Part shown: one piece after another, positions 54,648-63,476 of the stretch
Numbering within the stretch: the stretch's first letter is position 1
Layout of the letters: every line of letters starts with the position of its first letter
Source of the DNA: Bacteroidota bacterium
GTDB taxonomy: Bacteria > Bacteroidota > Bacteroidia > UKL13-3
NCBI GenBank assembly: GCA_027491355.1
Contig: JAIXWI010000009.1
Coordinates: 116,978 to 180,977, forward strand
DNA: 64,000 bases
Direction: 5' to 3'
Program-made: the position numbers and the translations under genes
The notes under the pieces: model-generated
Database searches by the model: none
Told to the model about the DNA's origin: nothing
Seen by the model: only the letters and a program-made list of their open reading frames with translations

Positions 54648-55601
54648 TTAAATATTCAACAGCCCTGTTTTTCTTAAAATTAATAGCAGCAATTGATTCA
54701 TGAAGTTGGGTAGCCTACTCATTGCCTTAAGTAATAAAACTTTTATTTGATTTTGGTACTTTAAACTATCTTTCTGAATCCATTTTATGGCTTCTTTTTG
54801 ATTGCCTAATTTGATACATGAAAAAACAATTCCAAAAATCATTTTACTTTTAAAAGCATCAAACCAGTTTTGTAGTGGCAAAATGGTTTTGTTAGTTTCA
54901 AACAGGGCATTTATTTTATTTAAAAAATGTTCGTAAGATGCAATGTTTAATCCATCGCTTGATTTATGAGTAACGTTGTGGTAGTACGTTGTACCAAAGT
55001 ATTCGCCAATGTAAAAATTGGTTTTCAATGCCAATCTTATCCATAAATCAATATCTTCAGCAACATTTAATTGTACATCATATGAACCAACCTCGAGCAG
55101 AATTTTTTTTGATATGGCAACCGTATTGGTATTAATCATTGGAGTTCCAATTGAATAAGAATGAAAAAGGTTGTTCAAAGAATGGCTATTGATGTTTAAC
55201 CAATTTGGATGGTATGTATTTTTAATTTTATTGCCATGTATTGAAACAATTTCATAGCGGTTTGATACAACAGCAATACCCGGATTTTTTTTAATTAATT
55301 CTGCTAAATGTTCTAGGTGTTGGATTTCGTATGTATCATCTGCATCTAAAAAGCAGATGTAAGTTCCTCTAGCTTCTGCAATGCCTCTGTTTCTTGCGTA
55401 TGCAACACCTTGATTTTTTTCATGAACTAGAATAAAATCATCAGCCTTTAAATCAGAGAGTATTTCAAGTGTTTTGTCTGTTGAGTTATTATCTACTACA
55501 ATTAATTCAAAATCTTTGAATGATTGATTCAAGACAGATTGGATAGCCCGGTTTACAAAAGCTCCTTTGTTATAAGTTGGAATAATTACTGAGAAGAACA
55601 T
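54648..55601 (-). CDS. Family 2 glycosyltransferase
   Basis: 317 residues. GT-A fold opening SVIIPTYNKGAFVNRAIQSV, nucleotide-binding ELIVVDNNSTDKT, and the metal motif FLDADDTYE (DxD). A second Asp-rich ED segment, NVAEDIDLWIRLAL, holds the catalytic base region. The C-terminus is positively charged and membrane-peripheral. It adds a sugar to a glycan or lipid acceptor; the specific sugar is not visible. The downstream partner is DUF1456 gene with 17 nt gap upstream. Confidence 0.9.
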   Translation of the reverse strand: MFFSVIIPTYNKGAFVNRAIQSVLNQSFKDFELIVVDNNSTDKTLEILSDLKADDFILVHEKNQGVAYARNRGIAEARGTYICFLDADDTYEIQHLEHLAELIKKNPGIAVVSNRYEIVSIHGNKIKNTYHPNWLNINSHSLNNLFHSYSIGTPMINTNTVAISKKILLEVGSYDVQLNVAEDIDLWIRLALKTNFYIGEYFGTTYYHNVTHKSSDGLNIASYEHFLNKINALFETNKTILPLQNWFDAFKSKMIFGIVFSCIKLGNQKEAIKWIQKDSLKYQNQIKVLLLKAMSRLPNFMNQLLLLILRKTGLLNI

Positions 55602-55618
55602 GATAGATTCAGTTGTTG

Positions 55619-56077
55619 TTAAGGCCGAAATTTTAGTTGTAAACCCATCAAAAAGTTTCTTAAAACTTGATCTTTACAAACCCTGTATTGTTCTTGTTCT
55701 GGTTTTCTAAATAAAGCACTCAATTCGTGTTTACTAAATTTAAAATCAGCAAGGGATAAAATGTTTAAAATGTCTTCATCTTTTAAACAAAGTGCAATTT
55801 TTAATTTTCTAAAAATAGTATTGTTGTTCAAGCTCTTTTCTGGATTGGGTAATTCACCTTCTTTTTTACCTCTTTTTAAAATGATGAAACCGTTTAAAAA
55901 TGCAGCTAAATCTTTGTCATAGATGGGTTGATAACCTTCATCCTCTTCTTTTTTTAGCCAAATTTTTAATTGATCCTTTTCAATGAGTGTGCCACCCTCT
56001 GCAAACAATTCGAGCATATTGGTATCGTTTAAATGAAAGGCATAACGCAGTCGTCTTAAGATGTCATTATTGTTCAT
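55619..56077 (-). CDS. DUF1456 family protein (YehS-like)
   Basis: 152 residues made of two similar halves of about 70 residues, each opening with an (I/T)(L/F)RxL(R/K)xAxxLxD pattern: ILRRLRYAFHLNDTNMLEL and IFRKLKIALCLKDEDILNIL. Each half ends in YxPxxDxxLxxFLxG (KDLAAFLNGFIIL and KDQVLRNFLMGLQLK). This duplicated helical protein matches DUF1456, of unknown function. Cytoplasmic, 17 nt upstream of the glycosyltransferase. Confidence 0.9.
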   Translation of the reverse strand: MNNNDILRRLRYAFHLNDTNMLELFAEGGTLIEKDQLKIWLKKEEDEGYQPIYDKDLAAFLNGFIILKRGKKEGELPNPEKSLNNNTIFRKLKIALCLKDEDILNILSLADFKFSKHELSALFRKPEQEQYRVCKDQVLRNFLMGLQLKFRP

Positions 56078-56164
56078 TTCCCAATTATAAGATAAGGTGA
56101 AACAGTTAAATAGGAGCTTAATAAAATTAGAATAGGGTAGAAATTTATTTTCATTTTTTACTGA

Positions 56165-56977
56165 TTAATCCCCTAAAAAAATAAAGGTATTTACACTCAT
56201 ACTTTTTGGTGTGATGTCTAAATTTTGTTGTGTTACATCTCCATTTAAAGAAGAGGTTGTATTGGTATTGCTACTCGTAAAATTGATTCTGCCATTCCCC
56301 GTCCAACCTATCAGAGCGCTACTAGTTCCGTTCAATGGCAAGGTGCCAGAAGAACTTCCAGAAATGCCGTCTGTTGTAAATGAGCTGAATCTACTATAAT
56401 TTAATGTAATATTAGGCAATTGGTTTTGTGCAAGGGTTCTGGTGTTTGATCCTGAAATGCTTCCCAAAGCATTGCCGTTTTGTACCAAGTATGTATTTGT
56501 GGCATTCGGCAAATTACTCCCAATTCCTAAAGCAGCAGCTTTTACTTGTTGGGTAGCAGTTAGCGTATTGATTGCCCTTCCATCTAGCTTAATCCATCCG
56601 TTGTGGTCATTGCTTTGAATGCCTGTTTTGATATCTCCATAATTGAAAGTAAAACCAGTGCTGTTCATAGAACACCATTTGGCACCATCAAAGTAATAAT
56701 ATCCAATTTCGGTTATTTTATTAGTAGCTACATTTGTGGTACCACTTAGGTCGGCAATGTAAATGATGGTACCCTTTTGAGCAGTTGTATATGCTGATTT
56801 TGCAATTAAATCTGCTCTATTGATGCGAGGTGCAATAATGCCATCAGGTGTACCCGTTGCACTTGGGTTACCACTGATATCAAGTGTAGCCTTTGGATCA
56901 TTGTTTCCTATACCAATTTGAGCAAACGCAGGTATGGAAAGGCAAGTAAAGCACAGTAGGTTAAATAAAACTCTCAT
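56165..56977 (-). CDS. Secreted collar-like fibre protein
   Basis: 270 residues, signal peptide ending AFAQ (about 19), then IGIGNNDPKATLDISG, the same fibre-shaft start seen in 4268-5401. Residues about 45-105 contain YYYFDGAKWCSM. A tail-collar-like segment, GDIKTGIQSNDHNGWIKLDG, is clearly related to the GDFKLSAQSANHNGWLLCNG of the other gene, but the rest of the collar (LPDFRGR) is absent. C-terminus STSSALIGWTGNGRINFTS and TFIFLGD. A surface fibre or adhesin, not phage, for the same reason. Confidence 0.7.
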   Translation of the reverse strand: MRVLFNLLCFTCLSIPAFAQIGIGNNDPKATLDISGNPSATGTPDGIIAPRINRADLIAKSAYTTAQKGTIIYIADLSGTTNVATNKITEIGYYYFDGAKWCSMNSTGFTFNYGDIKTGIQSNDHNGWIKLDGRAINTLTATQQVKAAALGIGSNLPNATNTYLVQNGNALGSISGSNTRTLAQNQLPNITLNYSRFSSFTTDGISGSSSGTLPLNGTSSALIGWTGNGRINFTSSNTNTTSSLNGDVTQQNLDITPKSMSVNTFIFLGD

Positions 56978-57076
56978 ATTGTTTGATAAACACTTACAGG
57001 TTAGGCACCTACAAATATGCGCTAAAATTTTTGCAAGATATCTTTATCAATTAACAACTTGAAGTTCATAAGATGG

Positions 57077-57505
57077 TTAATGACCATTTAAATTTTCACT
57101 CACAAAGTCAGCACAATATTGTTTGATTTGCTCGCGTACATCTCTGAATGCTTGTTCAATTACTGCATCTGTTCCAACAACTTTGGCTGGATCCGGAAAA
57201 TTAAAGTGTAACCTTTTGGCTTTGCTAGGGAAGTATGGGCAATTTTCTTTGGCATTGTCACAAACTGTTAGGATGAAATCAAAGTCAATACCTGCATATT
57301 CATTTACATGGTTTGAGGTATGTCCAGTAATATCAATTCCATCTTCGCGCATGGTTGCAATGGCTTTTGGGTTTACCCCATGGGTTTCAATACCAGCACT
57401 GTAAATGCTTGCTTTGTTTGCTGCAAAGTAACGCAAGTAGGCCTCTGCAATTTGGCTTCTACAACTGTTTCCAGTACAAAGCACCAAAATATTTTTCCTA
57501 TCCAT
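57077..57505 (-). CDS. arsC: Thioredoxin-type arsenate reductase
   Basis: 142 residues from ATG 57505. The low-molecular-weight-phosphatase P loop CTGNSCRS gives Cys10, Cys15 and Arg16, and VCDNAKENC gives Cys82 and Cys89, the same positions as the redox triad of the Bacillus-type ArsC. It reduces arsenate to arsenite with electrons from thioredoxin. Cytoplasmic. Last gene of a four-gene operon, preceded after one nucleotide by a 41-codon ORF. Confidence 0.95.
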   Translation of the reverse strand: MDRKNILVLCTGNSCRSQIAEAYLRYFAANKASIYSAGIETHGVNPKAIATMREDGIDITGHTSNHVNEYAGIDFDFILTVCDNAKENCPYFPSKAKRLHFNFPDPAKVVGTDAVIEQAFRDVREQIKQYCADFVSENLNGH

Positions 57506-57506
57506 A

Positions 57507-57632
57507 TTAAACAAATAACCAAATGATATTGATGATACTGAACTTAGGATCAAAACCAAACCATAATTGTAAAACAATAACTGACAGTGTAATGATGATA
57601 GGTTTTTTGTATTTGATAAAGATTGCTTTCAT
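57507..57632 (-). CDS. 41-residue membrane peptide in the arsenic operon
   Basis: A 41-codon frame from ATG 57632 to TAA 57509-57507, 3 nt after the stop of the DUF6428 gene and 1 nt before ATG of arsC. The peptide starts MKAIFIKYKKPIIITL, basic and hydrophobic, then a membrane helix (about 12-25) and a second hydrophobic end (INIIWLFV). The tight fit between the two flanking genes supports translation, although it is short enough to be accidental. No Cys, so no direct metal binding. Confidence 0.55.
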   Translation of the reverse strand: MKAIFIKYKKPIIITLSVIVLQLWFGFDPKFSIINIIWLFV

Positions 57633-57635
57633 ATT

Positions 57636-58106
57636 TTAACAACATTTAGAACCAGGTGTACAACTATTGGTATTCAAAACAGTAAGTTCTTTCAAATTAA
57701 TTTTTTGTTTAGTAGGTATTCCGCATTGATCTTCCGCCAAACAGGCAGTTTTTTTATTTAACAATATAAAATTTGTGCCATCAAATGCAAGTCCATATTT
57801 TCCAATGGTTTCTGCCTGGTATTCTACTTCTATTTCTTGGTCTTCAACGCCCAGTTTGATTTCAGAAAGTTCAATGATTTCGAGTAATTTTTCAGGTTTC
57901 AATTGGTGTGTAATGTCATTGGCATACCACAATTGAAAGTTCACCATTTTCTCTTTCCTTATGGTACCTCCACAATCTATGTAATGTTTACTTACCATAC
58001 CTACTTCGGTAATGTGAAAATGTGCTGGTACCATGGTACCATTTTCTAGTTTAAATTGGAGTACATCCATACTTGGTAAAAGTAGTTTTACTTGTGATAG
58101 TTTCAT
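57636..58106 (-). CDS. DUF6428 family protein
   Basis: 156 residues. LENGTMVPAHFHITEVGMV and FQLWYANDITHQLKPEKLL fit DUF6428, which I know as a companion of arsR/arsC genes in Bacteroidota. It ends NSCTPGSKCC, a Cys-Cys terminus likely to bind arsenite. Cytoplasmic beta-rich fold. The start lies 15 nt after the arsR stop. Biochemical role unknown. Confidence 0.87.
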   Translation of the reverse strand: MKLSQVKLLLPSMDVLQFKLENGTMVPAHFHITEVGMVSKHYIDCGGTIRKEKMVNFQLWYANDITHQLKPEKLLEIIELSEIKLGVEDQEIEVEYQAETIGKYGLAFDGTNFILLNKKTACLAEDQCGIPTKQKINLKELTVLNTNSCTPGSKCC

Positions 58107-58121
58107 GTGATTGTAGTTAAT

Positions 58122-58454
58122 TTAACAACAGGTATTTTTTTGTTCGGTTATCATTAATGACAGTTTGCTGAAATAAGTTTGCAACTGCTCAATGCCTTTT
58201 TCATCTATGCAATAACACACAGCATTGCCATCAATACTACCTTTAATGAGCCCAGCTTGTTTGAGTGCTTTTAAGTGCTGTGAAACGGTTGGTTGTGCAA
58301 GCGGTAGCTCGTTAACTATATCGCCACATACACAAGCATTTACTTTTGCAAGGTATTCCAAAATTGCAACCCTTGCAGGGTGTCCAACTGCTTTTGCAAT
58401 TTCAGCTATTTGGTTTTGCTTGTTGGTAAAATGAACTGTTTTAGATGCCCCCAT
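58122..58454 (-). CDS. arsR: ArsR/SmtB-family arsenic-responsive repressor
   Basis: 110 residues from ATG 58454, because the longer frame starts inside the operator palindrome. Winged helix with [16 protein letters not shown] as recognition helix. The metal-sensing pair is CVC at 41-43 (ACVCGDIV), near the ELCVC motif of classical ArsR, and the C-terminus ends in NTCC, giving further possible arsenite ligands. It represses its own operon by binding 58465-58480; arsenite releases it. Confidence 0.92.
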   Translation of the reverse strand: MGASKTVHFTNKQNQIAEIAKAVGHPARVAILEYLAKVNACVCGDIVNELPLAQPTVSQHLKALKQAGLIKGSIDGNAVCYCIDEKGIEQLQTYFSKLSLMITEQKNTCC

Positions 58455-58464
58455 TTGTATATTA

Positions 58465-58480
58465 TAATATTGCAATATTA
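58465..58480. promoter_or_regulatory. ArsR operator palindrome
   Basis: TAATATTGCAATATTA is a perfect 16-bp palindrome 11 nt upstream of the arsR start codon on the minus strand. It overlaps a possible -7 element (TAATATTG) so bound ArsR would block the polymerase. Confidence 0.65.
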
Positions 58481-58621
58481 CGATAAATATTTACAACATA
58501 CACATTTTGATATAATATTTCAATTCAATTCATTTATAGAAACCACTAATTTATTTCTCCTAAAATTTTATAAAATTGATGGATAATTTTATAATTGCTC
58601 AAATTTTATAATCTTTAAAAA

Positions 58622-60109
58622 ATGAACAAAATCTCAAAATTTTTATTTTTAATTTCAGCATGTCTGTTGTCTTTTTTTTCATGTAAAAAGGACGATACAA
58701 GTTCTAGCAATAATTCAGGAAACACAACCAACAGTGGTGCTTATGTTTTATTGATTGAAAATGGTGCACAGTCTTTGTCTATTGGTTCAAATTTGAACTA
58801 TTCTGCTGTGCTTATTAAGTCAAACGGAGAAGTAATGCCAGCAACAGGTGTAACATGGACAACCTCCGATCAAAAAATAGCAAGTATCAGTGCCAATGGA
58901 GCTATTAATACAAGTGCTACTGGAGCAATTACGGTCAATGCCTCGGTTACTGTGGGAGGTAAAACATACACTGCATCTGTTCCATTGGTTATTTCTACAC
59001 CTTCTGTTTTTGCGGTTGCTCCTTCTGCAATCATATGGGGACTTAATGATGGTCCTTTGCAATTAGAGCCTATTTATTTTGGAATGGGATCACCAAACTT
59101 CTCATACGCTTCTGACAAAACTAACATTGCATCAGTTTCAAGCAGTGGTTTAGTTAGTTTCAATGCCATCGGAAATTGTGAAATTACAGTGACAGCATCT
59201 GGTTTAAATGGAAGTCCAGAAATAATTGTACCAGTAATGGTTGTTGGAGCACCAGCTGTTCCATTGCCTGTAACCAAAGTTGTTATTACGCCATCTACTA
59301 AAGATGTTTTCAGAGGCGAAACCATTCAGTTCACAGCCAAAGCCTACAATTCAAACAATGTAGAAGTGTCAACTCCAATACAATGGAAAGTGTTAGAGGC
59401 AGAATTGGCTAGCATCAATGACAATGGTTTGTTTACAGCTAATCAAATTGGTTCAGTAAGTGTACAAGCAATTGCTCAAGGAATGATTGGTCAGGCAGAG
59501 GTTGTGATCAATCCAGATACCATTGTTTCAGTAGAACCCATTTATGTAAGTATTGCAGCCGGAGAATCGCAGCAGTTCAGTGCAAAAGTTTATAAAATAA
59601 ACAGAGCTAACAAAAACTTAGTTGAAATTACACCAACACCTGCAATTACTTGGGAAATTCCTTCTTTTGGAGTTTCTATTTTTGACATAGGTACTGTTGA
59701 CAATTCAGGTAAGGTTACTCTTAAACAAAGTGCAATGCCAGGCATGCAAACTTTTGTAGTTGCACATGTTGGAAACTCTGAAACCATTGAGCCTGGTGTT
59801 GGAACAATTATGGTGGGTATTTCTGAACCTTGCAATTGTGGTGCAAACAATCCTACAGTAAAATCTATCAGCGTACCTCAATCAAACATTGGTTTGAGTT
59901 TTGGTAGTCAACAACAAATAGAAGCAACTGCACTTGATGCCAATCAAAGTCCTGTTGCTGATGCCAATATTGTATTTTGTTCTGACAATGAAGCTGTAGT
60001 TGCCGTTGATAACACGGGCATGTTGAGTGCAACAGGTATGGGTTCAGCAAAAATTACAATTTGTGTTGGTAACATTAAAACCACTGTCAATGTAACGGTG
60101 AGTTTTTAA
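58622..60109 (+). CDS. Lipoprotein with tandem BIG2-type Ig-like domains
   Basis: 495 residues. Signal with lipobox FFSCKKDD (Cys about 21). Four or five bacterial Ig-like repeats of BIG2 type, e.g. YSAVLIKSNGEVMPATGVTW with VTWTTSDQKIASISANGAIN, and the final LDANQSPVADANIVFCSD with VVAVDNTGMLSATGMGSAKI. A surface or periplasmic lipoprotein that may bind sugar or partner protein. Cys-rich segment CNCGAN (about 407) is odd for this domain. Confidence 0.82.
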   Translation: MNKISKFLFLISACLLSFFSCKKDDTSSSNNSGNTTNSGAYVLLIENGAQSLSIGSNLNYSAVLIKSNGEVMPATGVTWTTSDQKIASISANGAINTSATGAITVNASVTVGGKTYTASVPLVISTPSVFAVAPSAIIWGLNDGPLQLEPIYFGMGSPNFSYASDKTNIASVSSSGLVSFNAIGNCEITVTASGLNGSPEIIVPVMVVGAPAVPLPVTKVVITPSTKDVFRGETIQFTAKAYNSNNVEVSTPIQWKVLEAELASINDNGLFTANQIGSVSVQAIAQGMIGQAEVVINPDTIVSVEPIYVSIAAGESQQFSAKVYKINRANKNLVEITPTPAITWEIPSFGVSIFDIGTVDNSGKVTLKQSAMPGMQTFVVAHVGNSETIEPGVGTIMVGISEPCNCGANNPTVKSISVPQSNIGLSFGSQQQIEATALDANQSPVADANIVFCSDNEAVVAVDNTGMLSATGMGSAKITICVGNIKTTVNVTVSF

Positions 60110-60165
60110 GGAATATTTAAATTCAGAAACCATTTGATGAGCATTCAATGGTTGTATAGTGTCTG

Positions 60166-60202
60166 AAACAAAAAATACTGGTACTGCCAGTATTTTTTGT
60201 TT
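60166..60202 (+). terminator. Rho-independent terminator
   Basis: AAACAAAAAATACTGG (60166-60181) pairs with CCAGTATTTTTTGTTT (60187-60202) around TACTG; A and T runs flank the stem. Ends the BIG2 lipoprotein gene. Confidence 0.82.
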
Positions 60203-60349
60203 AAAGGCAGTTTGAAGCCAATTGTTAGGGATTCTTGCATATTTAAAATAGACTCAAATGGGTTTATTTTTAACCATTCACAAATAAATTACCAAAATTT
60301 TAAAACCTAATTTTATTATTATTGTCTATAGGTTTTAAATATCTACAGA

Positions 60350-60811
60350 ATGAAAAAAGTAATTTTATTGTTAGCATTTTTATTAGGAAGCTTTGTAAGT
60401 ACTCAAGTTTTAGCACAAGATTTTACAAGTGATGCCATCGTTGGGGTATGGGAAACTGGTTCAGGAAAAGCCAGGGTAAATATTATAAAATCGGGCAATT
60501 ATTATTACGGTAGAATAGTTTGGTTGCGTGAGCCCCTTAACGAAGAAGGTAAACCCAAAGTTGATAAAAACAACCCTGATGAAAGCAAAAGAAACACCCC
60601 TTTATTGGGCATGAGAATGCTTGCTGGTTTTGAATTCAAAGGAGACAACGTATGGGAAGATGGTACCATTTACGATCCAGAGAGCGGTAGTACCTACAAT
60701 TGCACCATCAGTTTAACAGACAATAAATCTATGAATATTCGTGGATTCATTGGCATTTCTGCCTTTGGAAGAACTGATGTTTGGAGACGTCTTGAACTTA
60801 AGAAAAAATAA
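60350..60811 (+). CDS. DUF2147 family protein
   Basis: 153 residues with signal peptide ending VLAQD (about 23). AIVGVWETGSGKARVNI, YYGRIVWLREPL, MLAGFEFKGDNVWEDGTIYD, and SMNIRGFIGISAFGRTDVW match DUF2147, a lipocalin-like beta protein. Periplasmic; substrate unknown. Confidence 0.9.
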   Translation: MKKVILLLAFLLGSFVSTQVLAQDFTSDAIVGVWETGSGKARVNIIKSGNYYYGRIVWLREPLNEEGKPKVDKNNPDESKRNTPLLGMRMLAGFEFKGDNVWEDGTIYDPESGSTYNCTISLTDNKSMNIRGFIGISAFGRTDVWRRLELKKK

Positions 60812-60820
60812 CATCACCCA

Positions 60821-61903
60821 TTATGGGGATACCAAATTCAAAGATACTTGGAAATAAAGCGGATTGGTTAAGGTGTTTACCATATGGTATTTTTCATCTG
60901 AACCTATGAGCCTAAATTTATCCCCTTGATCAATATTGAAGTTGTAATTAATACGGTATCCAGCTTGAACAGAGAGCCAAATGAAACCGCTCAATGAGCA
61001 CTCATAAGTAATTCTTGGCCTTATTTCAGACCTTCTTAATTCTAAATTGTCATAGAAAGGAATAGATGCAACTCCACTAGGATTGCTTATGTTGTAGCTA
61101 TTACCTTCCAGTTCATATCCTAAAAACAACAGGTTGCGCGTGTTGATAGTTCTTCTAACTGCAAAACGAGCTGGGAACAACGATTCAATTCCCCATTTTC
61201 TGTTTTGAAAAGTATGGTTAAACAAAATCAATGGAATTACCCCCAAGGCTCCTGGCCTGTAAGTTCTTGATATTCCAAATCCTAAAATAGAATAATCGCT
61301 TCTTTTCTTTCCAAAGAAAGCTGCAGCTGTAATTTTAGGTTTAACCAAATAGGACCCAATATCACTGCTATTGAGTTTGTAGTCGCCATTTGCATCCGCA
61401 CTGGCAAATGCCAATACAAAGTACTTTTCGTTGAGAGGTTTAAAAATGGTTGTGTTTAAGCCCATGGTGGTAAGTCCGTTCTCGTGCAATTTGTGAATGA
61501 CATGGTTTGTGCCATCATGGCTTCCCATATGAAAATTGCTTCTCCAATAAGTTGCGCCAAGGTTAATGAGCCATTTGGTGTTTGAAAGAATAGGGTAATT
61601 GGCTGCAATTCTTAATCCAGCAGTGTTTTGAATGCTTGCCTGATTTTTATTTCCAATTAAATCATAGGTTTCCGACCCTTCATAATTTTTAAGTGTTTGA
61701 TTGGTTTGTATATCGTAGCCAACAGAAATCAGTTTACTTGGACTAAGTCCTAGTACTTTACTGGTGCAATATCTTTTAACTTCAGTTGGTTCAACCACTT
61801 CAAATTGACTAAAGTCTATCATTTCTTCTTTGGTGCTGTCTACTTGCGCATGAATGGTTACAGTACCCAATATGAAAGCAGATAAGAATAATTTTTTTAT
61901 CAT
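60821..61903 (-). CDS. Outer-membrane beta-barrel protein
   Basis: 360 residues with signal peptide ending IHAQV (about 19). Rich in alternating aromatic strands (WLINLGATYWRSNFHMG, DYSILGFGISRTYRP, FLGYELEGNSYNIS, FIWLSVQAGYRINYNF) and ends FQVSLNLVSP. It resembles a family of outer-membrane proteins in this phylum (possibly DUF6268), weakly. Probably a barrel of about 12-14 strands. Confidence 0.7.
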   Translation of the reverse strand: MIKKLFLSAFILGTVTIHAQVDSTKEEMIDFSQFEVVEPTEVKRYCTSKVLGLSPSKLISVGYDIQTNQTLKNYEGSETYDLIGNKNQASIQNTAGLRIAANYPILSNTKWLINLGATYWRSNFHMGSHDGTNHVIHKLHENGLTTMGLNTTIFKPLNEKYFVLAFASADANGDYKLNSSDIGSYLVKPKITAAAFFGKKRSDYSILGFGISRTYRPGALGVIPLILFNHTFQNRKWGIESLFPARFAVRRTINTRNLLFLGYELEGNSYNISNPSGVASIPFYDNLELRRSEIRPRITYECSLSGFIWLSVQAGYRINYNFNIDQGDKFRLIGSDEKYHMVNTLTNPLYFQVSLNLVSP

Positions 61904-62070
61904 AAATGTTACTTTTACTTCTGTTTAAAAAGAACAGCTAAATTAATGTTTTAATTTTATATTGTTCCATTTTGATAAATGAAACCCAATGAACCAATTC
62001 TTTAAACAGCTGGATGATTTATGGCTCAATTGCTTCTTTTATCAAATTATAGTTAGGCATTGCTTTTGTG

Positions 62071-62787
62071 TCAATTGTCTTTCAAATCAGTGTCAATTCT
62101 TTGGTTTGTTATTTGCTTGCTAAATAGATCAAAGAAATAACCCACCTGCAAAAAGTCTCGACCTGTTTCGTCATTAATTTTGTAGTCAAATTGATGTATG
62201 TATCCAATTTGTAGTGTTGTGTTTTTATTGGGCTTGTAATTAAAGGCAACTAACCACCTGTTTCTTTCAAAATAGGGTTCGTTGTCTGTAAAGAATAATT
62301 CATTGCTTGTATTCAACTGAAAAGGGTTGTAACCATTTATTTTCTCTCCAAAGGAATAAGATAAACCAACCCTGTATCGGAACCTGTTTCTATACCCATT
62401 GCTGGTAAATCTTAATTCGGACCTATAGCGTTGCTCAATTTTAATCCTTCCAATGGATTGATGTACCAATATTTGCGGCCAAATTCTGAATTCATTGTTA
62501 TTTTTTGGCAAAACAAAATTCCCTCCTTCTTTAAAAGTTTGGTAGCTACCTGTTCCAATAGTCAATGTCAGTTGTTCGTTTGATTTGTAGTTCAATCCGC
62601 CTTTGTATTCATAGTAATGGAAGTTATCGTAGAACTTTAGGGAACGTATTTGTGCTTCTGCAAATACACTCCATTTTGTAGGGTAGTTCAATTTTAAATG
62701 GAGTACATTCCAACTACCCAAATCAAAGTTTTGAGCAAAAGATGTAAAAGGTATTAGGCATAAAAAGATAGTCCTAATTTTTATCAT
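62071..62787 (-). CDS. DUF2490 outer-membrane protein
   Basis: 238 residues with signal peptide ending SFAQN (about 19). The repeating pattern GSWNVLHLKLNYPTKWSVFA, YYEYKGGLNYKSNEQLTL, RIKIEQRYRSELRF and NRFRYRVGLSYSF is typical of DUF2490, a small outer-membrane beta-barrel of unknown role. Co-transcribed with TerC: the stop/start overlap is 4 nt (ATGA). Confidence 0.85.
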   Translation of the reverse strand: MIKIRTIFLCLIPFTSFAQNFDLGSWNVLHLKLNYPTKWSVFAEAQIRSLKFYDNFHYYEYKGGLNYKSNEQLTLTIGTGSYQTFKEGGNFVLPKNNNEFRIWPQILVHQSIGRIKIEQRYRSELRFTSNGYRNRFRYRVGLSYSFGEKINGYNPFQLNTSNELFFTDNEPYFERNRWLVAFNYKPNKNTTLQIGYIHQFDYKINDETGRDFLQVGYFFDLFSKQITNQRIDTDLKDN

Positions 62788-63476
62788 TTTTTGTGCGATG
62801 TTCTCATTTGAATGATATCAACCCCAAATGCAAAAGCCATAGAAAAATAAATGTATCCTTTTGGAATCTCAAAATGGAAACCCTCTGCTACCAATGCCAC
62901 ACCAATCATCATTAAAAAGCAAAGTGCCAATATTTTAAAAGAAGGATGCTTGTTTATGAATTGACTAATAGGTTTTGAAGCAAAAAGAATTATCACCACA
63001 GTAACAACTACAGCGGCATACATAACCCAAAGCTCTTTTACCATTCCTACAGCTGTTATAATTGAATCAATAGAAAATACCAAGTCTAAAACAATTACTT
63101 CGGATAACATTTTTTTAAAACTGATTTTTTTAGGAATAGCAGGGCTATCTATCATAGCAATTTCAGATTTATGATAAATTTCTTTGGTGCTTTTGTATAT
63201 AAGAAATAAACCTCCTGTAATTAAAATAATTCCTTTACCCGAAAACTCAACTCCGTATACTGCAAACAAATTTTTATCTAACTGTAAAATCCACGATATA
63301 AATGCCAATAAACACAACCTCATTACCATTGCCAATCCAATTCCCCAATACCTTAATTTGTCTCGTTGGTTTTCAGGTAATTTATCGGCCAATATTGAAA
63401 TGAAAATGATATTGTCTATACCAAGTATGACTTCAAGTGCAATCAATGAAAGCAGTGGAATGATTACTTCTGTCAT
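62784..63476 (-). CDS. TerC family integral membrane protein
   Basis: 230 residues, about seven or eight membrane helices. Diagnostic Asp/Glu motifs are LEVILGIDNIIFISILAD in the first helix and VLDLVFSIDSIITAVG in the fifth, likely for metal binding. TerC/Alx proteins export manganese or calcium and assist secreted metalloenzymes. First gene of the two-gene unit with the DUF2490 protein. Confidence 0.92.
   Translation of the reverse strand: MTEVIIPLLSLIALEVILGIDNIIFISILADKLPENQRDKLRYWGIGLAMVMRLCLLAFISWILQLDKNLFAVYGVEFSGKGIILITGGLFLIYKSTKEIYHKSEIAMIDSPAIPKKISFKKMLSEVIVLDLVFSIDSIITAVGMVKELWVMYAAVVVTVVIILFASKPISQFINKHPSFKILALCFLMMIGVALVAEGFHFEIPKGYIYFSMAFAFGVDIIQMRTSHKK

Noticed and set aside
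57083..57092. CCATTTAAAT at the end of arsC as another copy of the 32-kb repeat
   Set aside because: A single isolated, partial match in coding sequence, as expected by chance in AT-rich DNA.
61989..62123. Short plus-strand frame (44 codons) starting ATG 61989
   Set aside because: It runs into the 3' end of the DUF2490 gene on the other strand, and its codon use looks random. No supporting context.
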